Assembly (NCBI GenBank): GCA_039802005.1
Contig: JBDRVV010000010.1
Coordinates: 1 to 64,000, forward strand
Reading direction: 5' to 3'
DNA from: a candidate division WOR-3 bacterium
Lineage (GTDB): Bacteria > Hydrothermota > Tepidihabitantia > SM23-42 > JAOAFX01
DNA length: 64,000 bases
Below, one piece after another: positions 33,095 to 43,300 of the stretch; the first letter of the stretch is position 1; each line of letters begins with the position of its first letter. The position numbers and the translations under genes are program-made. A model generated the notes under the pieces. The model searched no databases and was not told where the DNA came from. It saw nothing but the letters and a program-made list of their open reading frames with translations.

Positions 33095-34522
33095 TCATTT
33101 TGCAATTCCTACCTGAACATTTCTGAAACGTGCTGGTGCTGTTGCATGCCCAACGAACATTGTCTGTCCGGGTTCACCCTTGCCACAATTGGGAACACCA
33201 TAAAGATGCCAATTCTCCTTGTTGCCTATGGCATCACATTTATTCCAGAATTGGGGTGTGATATCGGCATAGGTGGGATTTTTATAAACTTCTGTTAATT
33301 TACCATTCTCAATCTTACGTGCAAGTTCACAGCCAAACTGGAAATTTAGTCTTTTATCGTCAATGGACCAGGATTTATTCGTAGTCATAAATATACCCTC
33401 TTTGGTATCGGCAATCATATCTTCGAGTTTCCATTCACCAGGTAAAAGATTTATATTTGTCATTCTTATCAGTGGTATTCGATTCCAACCATCAGCCCTC
33501 ATATTCCCGCTTGATCTGGCATTAACCACAGGGGCTGTTTCCCTTGAACTCTGATAACCAACGAATAACCCATTTTTTATTAAATACACCTTCTGCGCCG
33601 GTATGCCCTCATCATCCCAGCCAAATGTTCCAAGACCACCAGGGATTGTAGCATCTGCTACAATGTTCACAATATCAGAGCCATATTTTAGGTTGTTCAA
33701 TTTTTCTGGTGTCATAAAAGAGGTGCCGGCATAGGATGCCTCAGTTCCTAAAACACGGTCAAGTTCAGTGGGATGTCCACAGGATTCGTGGACCTGGAGA
33801 ACCATCTGGTTGGAATCAAGTATCACGGTGGTCTTCATTGAAGGACAGGGCTTTGCACTCAAAAGCATTATAGCCTCTTCCCTCACCCGTTCTGCATTTT
33901 TAATCAAATCCAACCCTTCTATAAATTCATATCCTGCCTGTCCATAATCATCATACGAACGAATCTGCAACTCGCCTTTGTCCATTGCAAATGCCTTTAT
34001 CCCACCACCAACATAGGTAAACTCCTGAATTATTTTAGAACCTTCCGTGGAATAAAAATAGACCTTTACCCGGCGAAATGACATAAAGGAAAATCTTGTT
34101 TTTATTCTTTGATCGCCAGAGATTTCTTTATCACATTTAAGTAGTAAATCAATCTTATTGCTTATCGGAAGTTTGAATGGGTCGATCTTTATTTCAGTTC
34201 GGTACGAACCTTTCTGTGGCTCAATTGGGCTCAAGATTACCGGACTTCCTTTTATCTTTGCCGATGCCTCGGCAATCAATAGGGCATTCTTTGCCACACG
34301 GTTACCTTCAATATTATTCACCATGTTTGAAGAAGCAAATCCCCAGGCGTTATTTTTTAGCACCCGTACTCCAAATCCCATATCAAAGGTGTGGGTGAGG
34401 GCCTCAACGATTCCATTTTTTACCATTATGCTTTCGGTTTCCTCCTGAACAAGGCGAACATCTCCGTAAGTTACTTTCTTTAAGTTTAAATTATCAATTA
34501 TATTCTTTAATATCTTTTCCAT
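33095..34522 (-). CDS. TldD metallopeptidase-like protein (cytoplasmic, intact metal site)
   Basis: 475 aa, no signal peptide. Metal-binding HESCGHPTELDRVLGTE (about residue 258) and the C-terminal Cys (YGVPNCGKGEPGQ, about 450) are intact. GDDEGIPAQKVYLIKNGLF-type sequence (here GWDDEGIPAQKVYLIKNG) and the start (VTYGDVRLVQEETESIMVKNG) match TldD. It is the third TldD/PmbA-type gene of the window and the first gene of the transcript that leads into the pyr genes. TldD with TldE processes ribosomally made peptides; no TldE lies directly beside it. The ribosome site is AGGAG. Confidence 0.9.
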   Translation of the reverse strand: MEKILKNIIDNLNLKKVTYGDVRLVQEETESIMVKNGIVEALTHTFDMGFGVRVLKNNAWGFASSNMVNNIEGNRVAKNALLIAEASAKIKGSPVILSPIEPQKGSYRTEIKIDPFKLPISNKIDLLLKCDKEISGDQRIKTRFSFMSFRRVKVYFYSTEGSKIIQEFTYVGGGIKAFAMDKGELQIRSYDDYGQAGYEFIEGLDLIKNAERVREEAIMLLSAKPCPSMKTTVILDSNQMVLQVHESCGHPTELDRVLGTEASYAGTSFMTPEKLNNLKYGSDIVNIVADATIPGGLGTFGWDDEGIPAQKVYLIKNGLFVGYQSSRETAPVVNARSSGNMRADGWNRIPLIRMTNINLLPGEWKLEDMIADTKEGIFMTTNKSWSIDDKRLNFQFGCELARKIENGKLTEVYKNPTYADITPQFWNKCDAIGNKENWHLYGVPNCGKGEPGQTMFVGHATAPARFRNVQVGIAK

Positions 34523-34541
34523 TTTCTACTCCTGTGATTTA

Positions 34542-34569
34542 ACTATAATCATTTTTTTATAGTCGTCAA
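34542..34569 (-). promoter_or_regulatory. Promoter of the tldD-TPR-pyrKDFE-MFS transcript
   Basis: Reverse strand: TTGACG (34569-34564), 16-nt spacer, TATAGT (34547-34542). AGGAG precedes ATG 34522. Confidence 0.65.
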
Positions 34570-34669
34570 GGGTTTGGATAAAATAGTATAAAAAAGAGAT
34601 AAATATCTGCTGGAATTAAAAATTGGTGTTGCGCCTGAGTTTAAAAATGCCAGCGCTATAAAAATACGA

Positions 34670-35935
34670 TTAAGGATTGAGCGGAATTCTTATTAAAAAC
34701 TCCGTTCCTTTGCCAACCTTAGAATCGACGGTTATCTTCCCATCATGAATATCTATGACTTTTTTTACAAATGCCAGTCCCAGTCCGGTCCCTTCTTTTT
34801 TGTTAGAATAAAACGGACTGAAAATATTTTTTATCATATCTTGTGGAATTCCCTTCCCGGTGTCAGCAATAGATATTAAGATTAAATCTTCTTCTATATC
34901 AGTGGTTATCCTTATCCCGCCGCTTGAGCCCATTGCCTCAACACTGTTTTTCAAAATATTGATTATTGCATTGAGCATCAACTCATAATCAGCAGATATT
35001 TTTCCCTGATATTTATAATTTTTTTCAACTCTTATTTCAGAAGGTATATTTGATTTCTTTATCCCTTCTTCAATCAGATCCGGTAGTTTAAATTCTGTCT
35101 TGATAAATCTCATAGGCCGGGCATATTCAATTAGACTGGTAATTAGATTATTCATTATATTACATTCTTTGATAATCTCTGAGGGTTCTTTTTTCCCTTT
35201 TTCGATTAAATGTGCAAGACCGGTGATTGTAGCAAGTGAATTTCTGAATTCATGGGCAATGTATGCTGAAAGTTCAAGGATTTCTCTTTCTTTCTCTTTT
35301 ATTTTGTTGAATATTTCACCAAAGGTTGTAGAAACAAAATCTTCTTTTTTCATCTCTATGCCATACTTCCGGGCGACACCTGCAACATACTGCATTGGCA
35401 GGAAAAGATTTCTTAGCAAAAAAACACCGAGGAATGATATACAAATCAAAGAGAGGGTAATATATATCAAATGCCAGCGGAAGACATTATCAATAGTAGC
35501 ATAATTTGTAAGGTTAAAGAGATACAAATAAAAATCAGGCTGTGGATTATGATAGACGATATCATTAGATACTTGCATAATATCCCCTGGTGCAGGCAAT
35601 TTAGAAAATTTTTTTGTTTCATCAAAGATAATCCCGGGGATTATTACCGACATAGCAGAATCATAGATCTTTCTATTCAGAGAATCACTGATGATGAGTC
35701 TGCCGATATTAAAAGATTCAGAGATTAATTTTAATGCCTTTGCACTATCTGGATTATTTAAATAATATCCACAAAGGCGTGCTATAGAGTAGATTTTTTC
35801 CTGATGATAATTGAGAAATGTTTTTCTTAGTTGGGTGCTGATGTATAAATTTATTATAGCCAGAAAGATTATCAAAAATATAAATATTGCCGAGACTATT
35901 GCAATGTCCCGGGGATAAGAGTTTTTTTTTGCCAT
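34670..35935 (-). CDS. Membrane sensor histidine kinase, orphan
   Basis: 421 aa. Helix 1 (IAIVSAIFIFLIIFLAIINL, about 11-30) and helix 2 (LIYITLSLICISFLGVFLLR, about 150-169) frame a roughly 115-residue outside sensor. A HAMP-like stretch leads to the dimerisation helix with the phospho-acceptor His in SAYIAHEFRNSLATITGLAH (about 228). The ATPase part has ILKNSVEAMGSSGG (N box), ISIADTGKGIPQDM (G1), SPFYSNKKEGTGLGLAFVKK (F/G2). Such kinases usually sit by a response regulator; none is near. It is 6 nt after the M6 protease gene and may share its transcript. Confidence 0.92.
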   Translation of the reverse strand: MAKKNSYPRDIAIVSAIFIFLIIFLAIINLYISTQLRKTFLNYHQEKIYSIARLCGYYLNNPDSAKALKLISESFNIGRLIISDSLNRKIYDSAMSVIIPGIIFDETKKFSKLPAPGDIMQVSNDIVYHNPQPDFYLYLFNLTNYATIDNVFRWHLIYITLSLICISFLGVFLLRNLFLPMQYVAGVARKYGIEMKKEDFVSTTFGEIFNKIKEKEREILELSAYIAHEFRNSLATITGLAHLIEKGKKEPSEIIKECNIMNNLITSLIEYARPMRFIKTEFKLPDLIEEGIKKSNIPSEIRVEKNYKYQGKISADYELMLNAIINILKNSVEAMGSSGGIRITTDIEEDLILISIADTGKGIPQDMIKNIFSPFYSNKKEGTGLGLAFVKKVIDIHDGKITVDSKVGKGTEFLIRIPLNP

Positions 35936-35941
35936 CTATTT

Positions 35942-37603
35942 TTATTTGATTATGGTGAGTCTGCCTTTACTTCTCTCTATCCTTTCTGTCTGTAATTCAA
36001 TCACATATATATACATACCACTTACAACATCATTACCTTTTTCATTCTTTAAGTCCCAGAATGCACACCTTCTATAGATATCAATCTCATCCGCGGTATC
36101 AAGAACTCTTACCCTTTCTCCCGCAATATTATATATAGTAACTTTGAATGGTGGAAATTGACCACCTAACTCTGTAGTATCTGAAGGTGTATATGAAATC
36201 ACCACACCCTTTCCCCAGGATGGTAAGCGGTCAACCCTGAAGGGATTGGGATATGAGGCAACCCTTCCCAAGAATACAGGGCTTATCCAGAAGGATGCGG
36301 TCATTATGGAATCAGCAGGTCCGATATTATAAACCGTTACACCGCTTGCGGAATCACCATAAAATCTGCTTGAAGGGATTGAACCATCATAAAATCCGAT
36401 TGTGTCATTTTTCCAGAGGTCTTCCGCTCTACCCCAGGTTGACCTTGGCAGCAAGAATCCTTTATCACCATCCGCCTGCATAATACCTACCAGCGGATGG
36501 TTTTCATTTTGGTTTGTAGTTCTTGAATCATCAACATGGAGAATAAGTAATCCATCACCCGGAAGTGAACGGTCAAATCCAGTGCGGTATCTATTCTCAA
36601 TCAAAAAGTATTCTCCAGTGCCACCGGTACGATCATTCCAATCCGGACCACCCGGGTCTTCAAGCATCCTTATTACAAATGGACTTTTCGCTGAGCAGGG
36701 AACCTGCTGGCTTTCTAATTTGCTGATACCCGATCTCTCTACTGCAGTCGGTGTGAGCCAGCCCAGTTGATATTTGCACCAGGAAGATAGATGGGCTGGT
36801 GTATTTCCTGGAAGGTCTGAAGAATTGATCCTGCCCCAGGAACCTGCTGCCATCAGACAAAACAAGCCAATTCCATTTGTAGAATAGTCTATATCATACA
36901 AATCTGGTAACCCAAGGACATGACCGAATTCATGGACAAAAACCCCCACGGTAATTCTTGAAGGCGGATTAACAAGCCTTTCGGGTTCCATTGAATAGTA
37001 ATCAACCTTGACACCATCCTGGGTTTGATATGGTCCCGGACAACTCGTTCCGGTATTGGATAACTGCCACTGATGTGACCAGATGTCATTTGGACTACCG
37101 GTTTCTTCTGCACCCGGTCCAGCATGGACGATAAATATACCATCCACTATTCCATCACCATCGCCATCATACTGAGAAAAATCAACATAAGGGTCAGCGA
37201 GTGCACAGGCATCCTCCACCAGTTTCTGGACATTACGGGGATAGTCACTGTAAAATCCAAATGAATCGCCGACATAATAAGCATAATTCTGTGGTGCACG
37301 CACCCATCCGACAATATTACTTTGCTTGCTTATCGTAAATTTTCCATATGATACTTCACTGTAGTATTTGCGCATTGAATTTTCATTCTCACCATAGATC
37401 AAAGAATCAAATCCTGATTTGGGATATTGTGCCACATTATCTGAAAAATCCACAAGAATCACAATTGCCTTTTTTTCACCAAGCACAGGTTGAATAAATC
37501 CTGGGCCCCTATTCATCAAGGCAGGGAATTTTGGTGGTTTAATCGGTGCCCTGGTATATGGGCTCGGTGGCATTGATAATAAAATAAAAATTAGTGGAAT
37601 CAT
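35942..37603 (-). CDS. Secreted M6-family metalloprotease with C-terminal sorting-type domain
   Basis: 553 aa. The start is a signal peptide (MIPLIFILLSMPPSPYTRA). The family is that of immune inhibitor A. AIVILVDFSDNVAQYP (about 47), NSMRKYYSEVSYGKFTISKQ (about 76) and the zinc site GVFVHEFGHVLGLPDLYDID (about 220-239) are present. The last about 90 residues include ASYPNPF, KVTIYNIAGERVRVLDTAD, then SGMYIYVIEL and GRLTIIK, a FlgD-like/type IX sorting region. It is likely an exported protein-degrading enzyme. It starts 8 nt after TATAAT with no ribosome site. Confidence 0.9.
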   Translation of the reverse strand: MIPLIFILLSMPPSPYTRAPIKPPKFPALMNRGPGFIQPVLGEKKAIVILVDFSDNVAQYPKSGFDSLIYGENENSMRKYYSEVSYGKFTISKQSNIVGWVRAPQNYAYYVGDSFGFYSDYPRNVQKLVEDACALADPYVDFSQYDGDGDGIVDGIFIVHAGPGAEETGSPNDIWSHQWQLSNTGTSCPGPYQTQDGVKVDYYSMEPERLVNPPSRITVGVFVHEFGHVLGLPDLYDIDYSTNGIGLFCLMAAGSWGRINSSDLPGNTPAHLSSWCKYQLGWLTPTAVERSGISKLESQQVPCSAKSPFVIRMLEDPGGPDWNDRTGGTGEYFLIENRYRTGFDRSLPGDGLLILHVDDSRTTNQNENHPLVGIMQADGDKGFLLPRSTWGRAEDLWKNDTIGFYDGSIPSSRFYGDSASGVTVYNIGPADSIMTASFWISPVFLGRVASYPNPFRVDRLPSWGKGVVISYTPSDTTELGGQFPPFKVTIYNIAGERVRVLDTADEIDIYRRCAFWDLKNEKGNDVVSGMYIYVIELQTERIERSKGRLTIIK

Positions 37604-37611
37604 AATATCAA

Positions 37612-37639
37612 ATTATATTCACATACTTCTGAATGTCAA
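37612..37639 (-). promoter_or_regulatory. Leaderless-type promoter of the M6 protease gene
   Basis: Reverse strand: TTGACA (37639-37634), 16-nt spacer, TATAAT (37617-37612), then 8 nt to ATG 37603. Confidence 0.72.
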
Positions 37640-37773
37640 TAATTGAATATCTTGATATTTTACGCACGATGAAGTTCACTATTATCAAGATAATCTATGG
37701 ATAAAGAAAATATTTCATATAGCATTGGCAAGCCAATGCACTCCTAAAAAATAGCAGGCGTAGAGTATATTGT

Positions 37774-38529
37774 CTAATAATCCAAATCTTTCTGGTAATA
37801 TTCCACTTTTATTTTTTCTAAAAATTTCTTTTCCGATTGCTCATTCCTTTTATAAGCAATCCTTCCTGCATTAGATATTGAACCAAAATAAAAACGATTA
37901 AATGCAAAACTGAAAATAATGCCTGCATCAACATATTCTTTATTTTTGATTGAATTATACATTAAAAATCCGCTCAAAAAAGTGAGAATGAAATCCTGAA
38001 CTCCACTTTTAATATCACCCGCATACACTTCACCCATTCCTGGAAAAATTACTGACAATAACATTGCCCTGGTGAGTGATTTTCTTGGCATTTTTATATA
38101 CCTTTCTATCTCAGTTGTAAGATTTTTATCTGTATTTTTAAATTCGCGCAGGGCATTATAATATTGGTGATTAAATAAATAACCATAACCGGTCAATCTT
38201 TTCTTCAAAAGATTATCTTCGCTGATTGGTTTCAAAATATCAATAGCAAGACTATAATTTTCTGTATTAATAAGTTCTTTAGCGAGCAACATTCGCGATT
38301 CTGAATCAATATTTGAAAAATCATTTAATAATTTTTGCGTTTCTTCATAGCCTGAGAAAAAATCTTTATAAAGGAGTGTAATTGTATAATGCAAACGCAA
38401 TTGCAGATTTTTATATGAAGTTGAATCAAAGAAAAATAATCTCTTATACTCAATCAATGCGAGGTCATATTGCTTATTAAAGAATAAAGATTCAGCAAGG
38501 AAAAATTGGCTGAAGATAAAAAGTATCAT
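37774..38529 (-). CDS. Repeat-rich membrane-associated protein, paralogue of the gene upstream
   Basis: 251 aa. N-terminal signal (ILFIFSQFFLAESLFF), then TPR-like helices (about 15-150), then a hydrophobic C-terminal part with SLTRAMLLSVIFPGMGEVYA and GDIKSGVQDFILTFLSGFLM (about 157-200). The pattern S-x3-FPG-x-G-x2-Y-x-G followed by membrane helices is also in the gene at 38526, so the two are paralogues in tandem, overlapping in ATGA. I know no function; both go with yidD, hinting at an inner-membrane task. Confidence 0.7.
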   Translation of the reverse strand: MILFIFSQFFLAESLFFNKQYDLALIEYKRLFFFDSTSYKNLQLRLHYTITLLYKDFFSGYEETQKLLNDFSNIDSESRMLLAKELINTENYSLAIDILKPISEDNLLKKRLTGYGYLFNHQYYNALREFKNTDKNLTTEIERYIKMPRKSLTRAMLLSVIFPGMGEVYAGDIKSGVQDFILTFLSGFLMYNSIKNKEYVDAGIIFSFAFNRFYFGSISNAGRIAYKRNEQSEKKFLEKIKVEYYQKDLDY

Positions 38530-39230
38530 CTATTAAAAATCAAATCCCGATATCTTACATCTTCGTAATAATTGTAGTTCCGCACAGCATTTATTCCGCC
38601 GTATATATTGCCGGCATAAAAAATAGAGGTGATGCCGAGTGCAATATAAAATTTTGTATCTTGATTTCGGGAATGATAATAGTAAGAAACTGCCGCACCA
38701 GTCCCGATTACAAGCATTGAATAAATCCCATCACCTACCCTTCCGCAATAAAAATTTCCACCACCAGGGAATAAAGATAATAACCCGCCGAGTATCGGAT
38801 TTTTATGTCGGGGCAGGGGTTTTGGCAAATCAATAAACTCACCTGCCTTTGTAAAATTAAATTCACCCGCATAACTCAAGCCGATATAATGCCTTGCCTT
38901 TTGTTCATTAACTTTATCTTTAAGCAAATCTCTGACCTCAGGATAATTTCCTTGTAATAGATATATCCAGGATTTTGTATATAATACTTTGCTGGTATCA
39001 TCAAAATACTTTAAGGCAGAGTGTGCTTCATCATATCTCTTCAAACGCACCAGGCAGTCAATCAATTTTTCACTAACTTCTTGCTTATTGCTGTCACTTA
39101 AGAATAAATATCTGCGGTATTCATTCAATGCTGAATTATAATCGCCTTCAAGGTATAGATAATCAGCAAACTTTAAAATCTTTTCAGGGTTGTATAATTC
39201 TGATTGGAAGAAGATAAAAAAGATAATCAT
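38526..39230 (-). CDS. TPR-containing membrane-associated protein with FPGGG-x2-YCG motif
   Basis: 234 aa. The start (IIFFIFFQSELYNPEKILKF) is a short signal peptide or anchor. TPR-like helices follow (FADYLYLEGDYNSALNEYRR; LKRYDEAHSALKYFDDTSK). The C-terminal half has NPILGGLLSLFPGGGNFYCG (about 141-160), a helix (SMLVIGTGAAVSYYYHSRN) and FYAGNIYGGINAVRNYNYYE. Its stop overlaps the downstream paralogue, and its start overlaps the yidD stop in the same way. The three genes are clearly one translation unit. Confidence 0.72.
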   Translation of the reverse strand: MIIFFIFFQSELYNPEKILKFADYLYLEGDYNSALNEYRRYLFLSDSNKQEVSEKLIDCLVRLKRYDEAHSALKYFDDTSKVLYTKSWIYLLQGNYPEVRDLLKDKVNEQKARHYIGLSYAGEFNFTKAGEFIDLPKPLPRHKNPILGGLLSLFPGGGNFYCGRVGDGIYSMLVIGTGAAVSYYYHSRNQDTKFYIALGITSIFYAGNIYGGINAVRNYNYYEDVRYRDLIFNR

Positions 39231-39589
39231 TCTATCGGCTCAATAAATATCTCAAATGGCTTTTTAATCGGTTCTAAAATATAATTATTTTCCACGGGGT
39301 CACATACTTTATTATCCTTTATTCCTGAATAAAATGTGTCATAATAATTTATTGCGGAAGGATTGCAACGCATCAAGCGGTCTGCAGAGATTAATGTGCC
39401 CCAGAATAGCCCATACTTCTCAATTGCATCTGCTGCAAAATGTGAACACGAAGGAGAGAAATTACAAACATCACCCTGGGCAGGTGAAATAATTTTCTGA
39501 TATAACTTGATTGTGGTTTTAAATACTATCTTTACAGGATTTGTCTCTTGGGGTGGCTGGCTAAAAAGCAACAAAATCAATATAATCAT
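39227..39589 (-). CDS. yidD: YidD (membrane protein insertion efficiency factor)
   Basis: 120 aa. After a hydrophobic start (IILILLLFSQP), the YidD core is complete: LYQKIISPAQGDVCNFSPSCSHFAADAIEKYGL is seen in parts (CNFSPSCSHFAADAIEKYG near residue 42), and RLMRCNPSAINYYD (about 72) closes the domain. YidD helps YidC-dependent membrane insertion. The usual neighbours (rpmH, rnpA, yidC) are not here; instead it leads two TPR proteins. It starts 7 nt after TATAAT. Confidence 0.9.
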   Translation of the reverse strand: MIILILLLFSQPPQETNPVKIVFKTTIKLYQKIISPAQGDVCNFSPSCSHFAADAIEKYGLFWGTLISADRLMRCNPSAINYYDTFYSGIKDNKVCDPVENNYILEPIKKPFEIFIEPIE

Positions 39590-39596
39590 CTTAAGT

Positions 39597-39625
39597 ATTA
39601 TATAAAAAAAATTTAAATTTGCAAG
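39597..39625 (-). promoter_or_regulatory. Leaderless-type promoter of the yidD operon
   Basis: Reverse strand: TTGCAA (39625-39620), 17-nt spacer, TATAAT (39602-39597), then 7 nt to ATG 39589. Confidence 0.6.
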
Positions 39626-39697
39626 ACAGAGGGATGGTTTTACTTGAATTAGTTTTTTAGATTGTGTGAATAACCTTCGGTTTGACTTTCTTCATTC

Positions 39698-39725
39698 TTG
39701 ACAACTATTTGTTTCAGTTTATAAT
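39698..39725 (+). promoter_or_regulatory. Leaderless-type promoter of the DUF4159 operon
   Basis: TTGACA (39698-39703), 16-nt spacer, TATAAT (39720-39725), then 6 nt to ATG 39732. It is divergent from the yidD promoter. Confidence 0.75.
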
Positions 39726-39731
39726 AGAAAT

Positions 39732-40367
39732 ATGGCATTTGTGTTTTGGGGACTCCTGTTATTAAATCAGTATGATTTTACTATTGCACGTCTGAAGTAT
39801 GGTGGCGGTGGGGATTGGTATTGTGACCCAAGTTCCTTGCCCAATCTACTAAAGGCAATAACTGAAAGAACAAATATTCGTGCAGCACCCAAGGAGGTCG
39901 TCATAGAATTGACCAATCCCGATTTATACAAATATCCGTATCTTTACATAACGGGTCATGGGAATGTTAAATTTACCGATGAAGAGATAAAAATTTTAAG
40001 GAATTATTTGATAAACGGCGGTTTTCTTCATGCGGATGACTGCTATGGAATGGATTCATCTTTCCGGAAAGAAATGGCAAGGGTATTCCCTGATTCTCCG
40101 TTAATAGAATTACCCTTTGACCATCCCATATACCATTCTTTTTATGATTTTCCAAATGGACTTCCCAAAATCCATGAGCATGACAATAAACCACCCCAGG
40201 GTTTCGGCATATTTTATAACAATCGCCTTGTGGTATTTTACTCTTATGAAACCGACCTTGGAGATGGCTGGGAAGACCCGGATGTCCATAATGACCCACC
40301 GGAGAAAAGAGAGCAGGCACTAAAAATGGGAATAAATATTGTTGTATATGCATTAACACAGCGATGA
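39732..40367 (+). CDS. DUF4159 protein
   Basis: 211 aa with a hydrophobic start (MAFVFWGLLLLNQ) that may be a signal peptide. The core DFTIARLKYGGGGDWYCDPS (about 15-34), YPYLYITGHGNVKFTDEE (about 76) and LINGGFLHADDCYGMDSSF (about 99) are the hallmarks of DUF4159, a flavodoxin-like/GATase-like fold seen in Bacteroidetes-type and planctomycete genomes. FDHPIYHSFYDFPNGLP and NIVVYALTQR near the end also fit. Biochemical function unknown. The stop overlaps the next gene by 4 nt. The mRNA is probably leaderless. Confidence 0.85.
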   Translation: MAFVFWGLLLLNQYDFTIARLKYGGGGDWYCDPSSLPNLLKAITERTNIRAAPKEVVIELTNPDLYKYPYLYITGHGNVKFTDEEIKILRNYLINGGFLHADDCYGMDSSFRKEMARVFPDSPLIELPFDHPIYHSFYDFPNGLPKIHEHDNKPPQGFGIFYNNRLVVFYSYETDLGDGWEDPDVHNDPPEKREQALKMGINIVVYALTQR

Positions 40368-43300
40368 AGGTAATTGAAAAAAAAGTCAATGAATTTGCAC
40401 AGAAACAGGGTTTTATTAATCTCTTTTCTTTAATCCTGTTCACGCTAACTACATTTTTAATTTGTATAACAATTTCCCTATTTTTATTAAAATCACCCTT
40501 ATATGGGTTCATCGGACTGATACCCTTAGTATTTTTCCGTAAAAAGAATTTTGAAGATTGGGCGAAGGATTTTGACAAAAGGATTGGTGCAAACGGCGAG
40601 ATTGTAAGCAGCATACAGTTATCCCTTATTCCGGACAATAATCGTGAAGGGTATTCAAAAGAATTGATAAATGCTTTCATTGAGTCCACCGAGAAGAAAT
40701 TTGGGAATATTGAAATCAAAAAAATTCTGGAAAAGAAATTTCTAAACTGGTCATTCTGCTTTTTTCTAATCTCATTGCTCTTTATGCTCTTGTTCCCGGC
40801 ATTCTTGCCGGGCAGATTCTGGTTTGCGTTGAATCATAAGATTGAATTTACTGTTATGCCACCATCAGGAAAATTTAATCGTAATGATAATGTTGAATTA
40901 AAACTCAATCTTTTTGGACCTTATATCCCGAACAAAGTAGTACTTGTTTATAAAACCGAAAATGATATAAAAAGATTTGAATTACCAGTTATTGACGGTA
41001 AGGTGAACAAAAGAATTGAAATACTTGAACCATTCAATTATCATTTTGAATTTGCCGGTATGAAGACCCTTGATTATAGAATTACGGTAACCAAACCAAT
41101 ATATATGAAAGAGTTGACTTTCTATATTCAATATCCTAAATATACAAAGTTGGGTGATGAAATAAAGAGTGATCGACAATTGATTGTTCCCGTAGGAACA
41201 CAAGTAGAAATAAAGGGAAAGGCATCTCAGGTTTTAAAACAGGCGAAATTATTATACAATGATACAACAATTCTTAATTGTGATGGAGAATCATTTTCTG
41301 GAAGGTTTAAAATCACTGCGAGTGGAAAGGCAAATCTTATGATCGTTGGAGAAACCTCTCATACTGAAGAAATATCAATCTATGCAATACCCGACCTTGC
41401 ACCACTGGTAGAAATTTTCTATCCCGGTTACAACATAAATATGCCGCCAGATATGAAAATTACACTGGGAATAAAATGCAGTGATGATTACGGTTTAAAT
41501 AAAGTGAATTTAAATTATCAATTCAAAGAATCAAAAGTAATAAATTTGAAATTTAAGAAAGATAGCGCTGAAGATACTATCTTTTATGAATGGGATTTGA
41601 ATGATTTAAAAATGCTGCCCGGGGACAGAGTTTCTTATTTTGCTGAAGCCTATGACAATGGCGGTCAAAAAGCGAAGAGCAAAACATATTTTATCTATTT
41701 CCCCACAATGGAACAGATATATGAAGAAGTAAAAGGCAGAGAAGAAATGGTTGTATCAGAATTAAGAGACCTTGAAAATATCCATCAGGAAGGAATGAAA
41801 GAAATAAAAAGGTTGGAAGAGAAGTTAAAACGGGAACGGGATTTGTCCTGGCTTGATAATGAAAAAATTAAAGAAGTAATAAATAAAGAAGAAAATGTTC
41901 TAAAAAAAATTGAAGAATGGCAGAATGAATTGAAGAATACGATTGAGAAATTAAAGAGTGGAATACTCCTTGACCAGAAATCAATTGAAAGACTCCAGGA
42001 GATTACGAAAATACTTCAGGAAATTGCACCTGAAGAGCTGAAAAGGGCGCTTGAAAATTTAAAACAGGCAATCAATAAAAATCCTGAAGAATTAAAAAAG
42101 GCGATGGAGCAACTGAGAGAAACCCAGGAAGAACTCGCAAAGGCACTTGAGCGAACATTGGAATTATTAAAGAGGTACCAACAAGAAGAAAGATTAAAAG
42201 AACTTGCAGAGAAGGCAAGAGAACTTTCTGAACAGGCAGAAGATTTAAAAAGGCTTGAAGAACTCAAAGGCATGGAAGGATTAAAAGAATCCCTTGATAG
42301 TCTCTACCATGCAATTGATAGCCTTGCAAAGGAAATTGATAGACTATCTGAATCTGAAGGTCTTGAACAGGAAATCTCTGATCAGTTAAAACAGGCATCA
42401 AAACAGGCAAAATCAATGTCTCAAGGGGGCAATCCTGAAGATCTTAAAAAAGGATTGAATAAATTATCAACGGATTTACAGAGATTATATGAAGAATTAA
42501 CAAAAGGCAGGATTGCAAATTTGAGAAGAAATCTTCTGGAAACATTGAATCAACTTATTGAATTGTCTAAACTTGAAGAAGAATTGCTGAAATTAGAAAA
42601 GATTGATCCGGATAGGCAATCAGAGATTGCAAGTGCAACAAAAGAAGTGGCAGAGAGCCTTTATGCACAGCAGGTAAAAAGTATTTATGTTGGGCCCGAG
42701 ATTGGTAAGAGATTGGGCAAGGCATTGAAAGAAATGGAACTGGCGTCTTTAAATACTGCAAATACAGGTAAATTCCATGCCCAGGAGGCAATGAAGCAAT
42801 TGAATCTTGCATCTTTGTCAATCCTTCAAAGTATGAAAAAGGCTGGAGAAGGTAGTGGGTCATCAACTGGTATGGATGAGTTCTTGAAAAGTTTGTCATC
42901 ATTGGCACAAAACCAGATGGGTATTGGGCAATCAATATTCAGTCTTTTCCCTATTCCGGCGAGTGGTTTGACTCCGGAGCAAATGGCACAGATTCAACGA
43001 CTTGCTGGGAAACAGCGTGAACTGAGACAGGCACTTGAATCACTCAAAGGCTTACCTGAGGCAGGAAAATTTCAGGAGCTATTGGATAACCTTGCGGAAG
43101 AAATGAAAGAAACCGAAGAGGCATTGTATCAGTATAAAATAGATAGGAAACTCATTGAGCGTCAGCAATTAATCATATCAAGATTACTTGATGCAGAAAG
43201 ATCAATAAGGCAGGAAGACTGGACAAAAGAACGAAAAAGCAAACCCGGTGAAGATATAAAACGTCTATCACCTGCTCCTTTACCACAGGAATTGGGACAA

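Noticed and set aside
39973-40719. A 248-codon open frame opposite the DUF4159 gene and the start of the large gene
   Set aside because: It crosses two well-supported genes in the antisense direction, with no signal for start and no domain.
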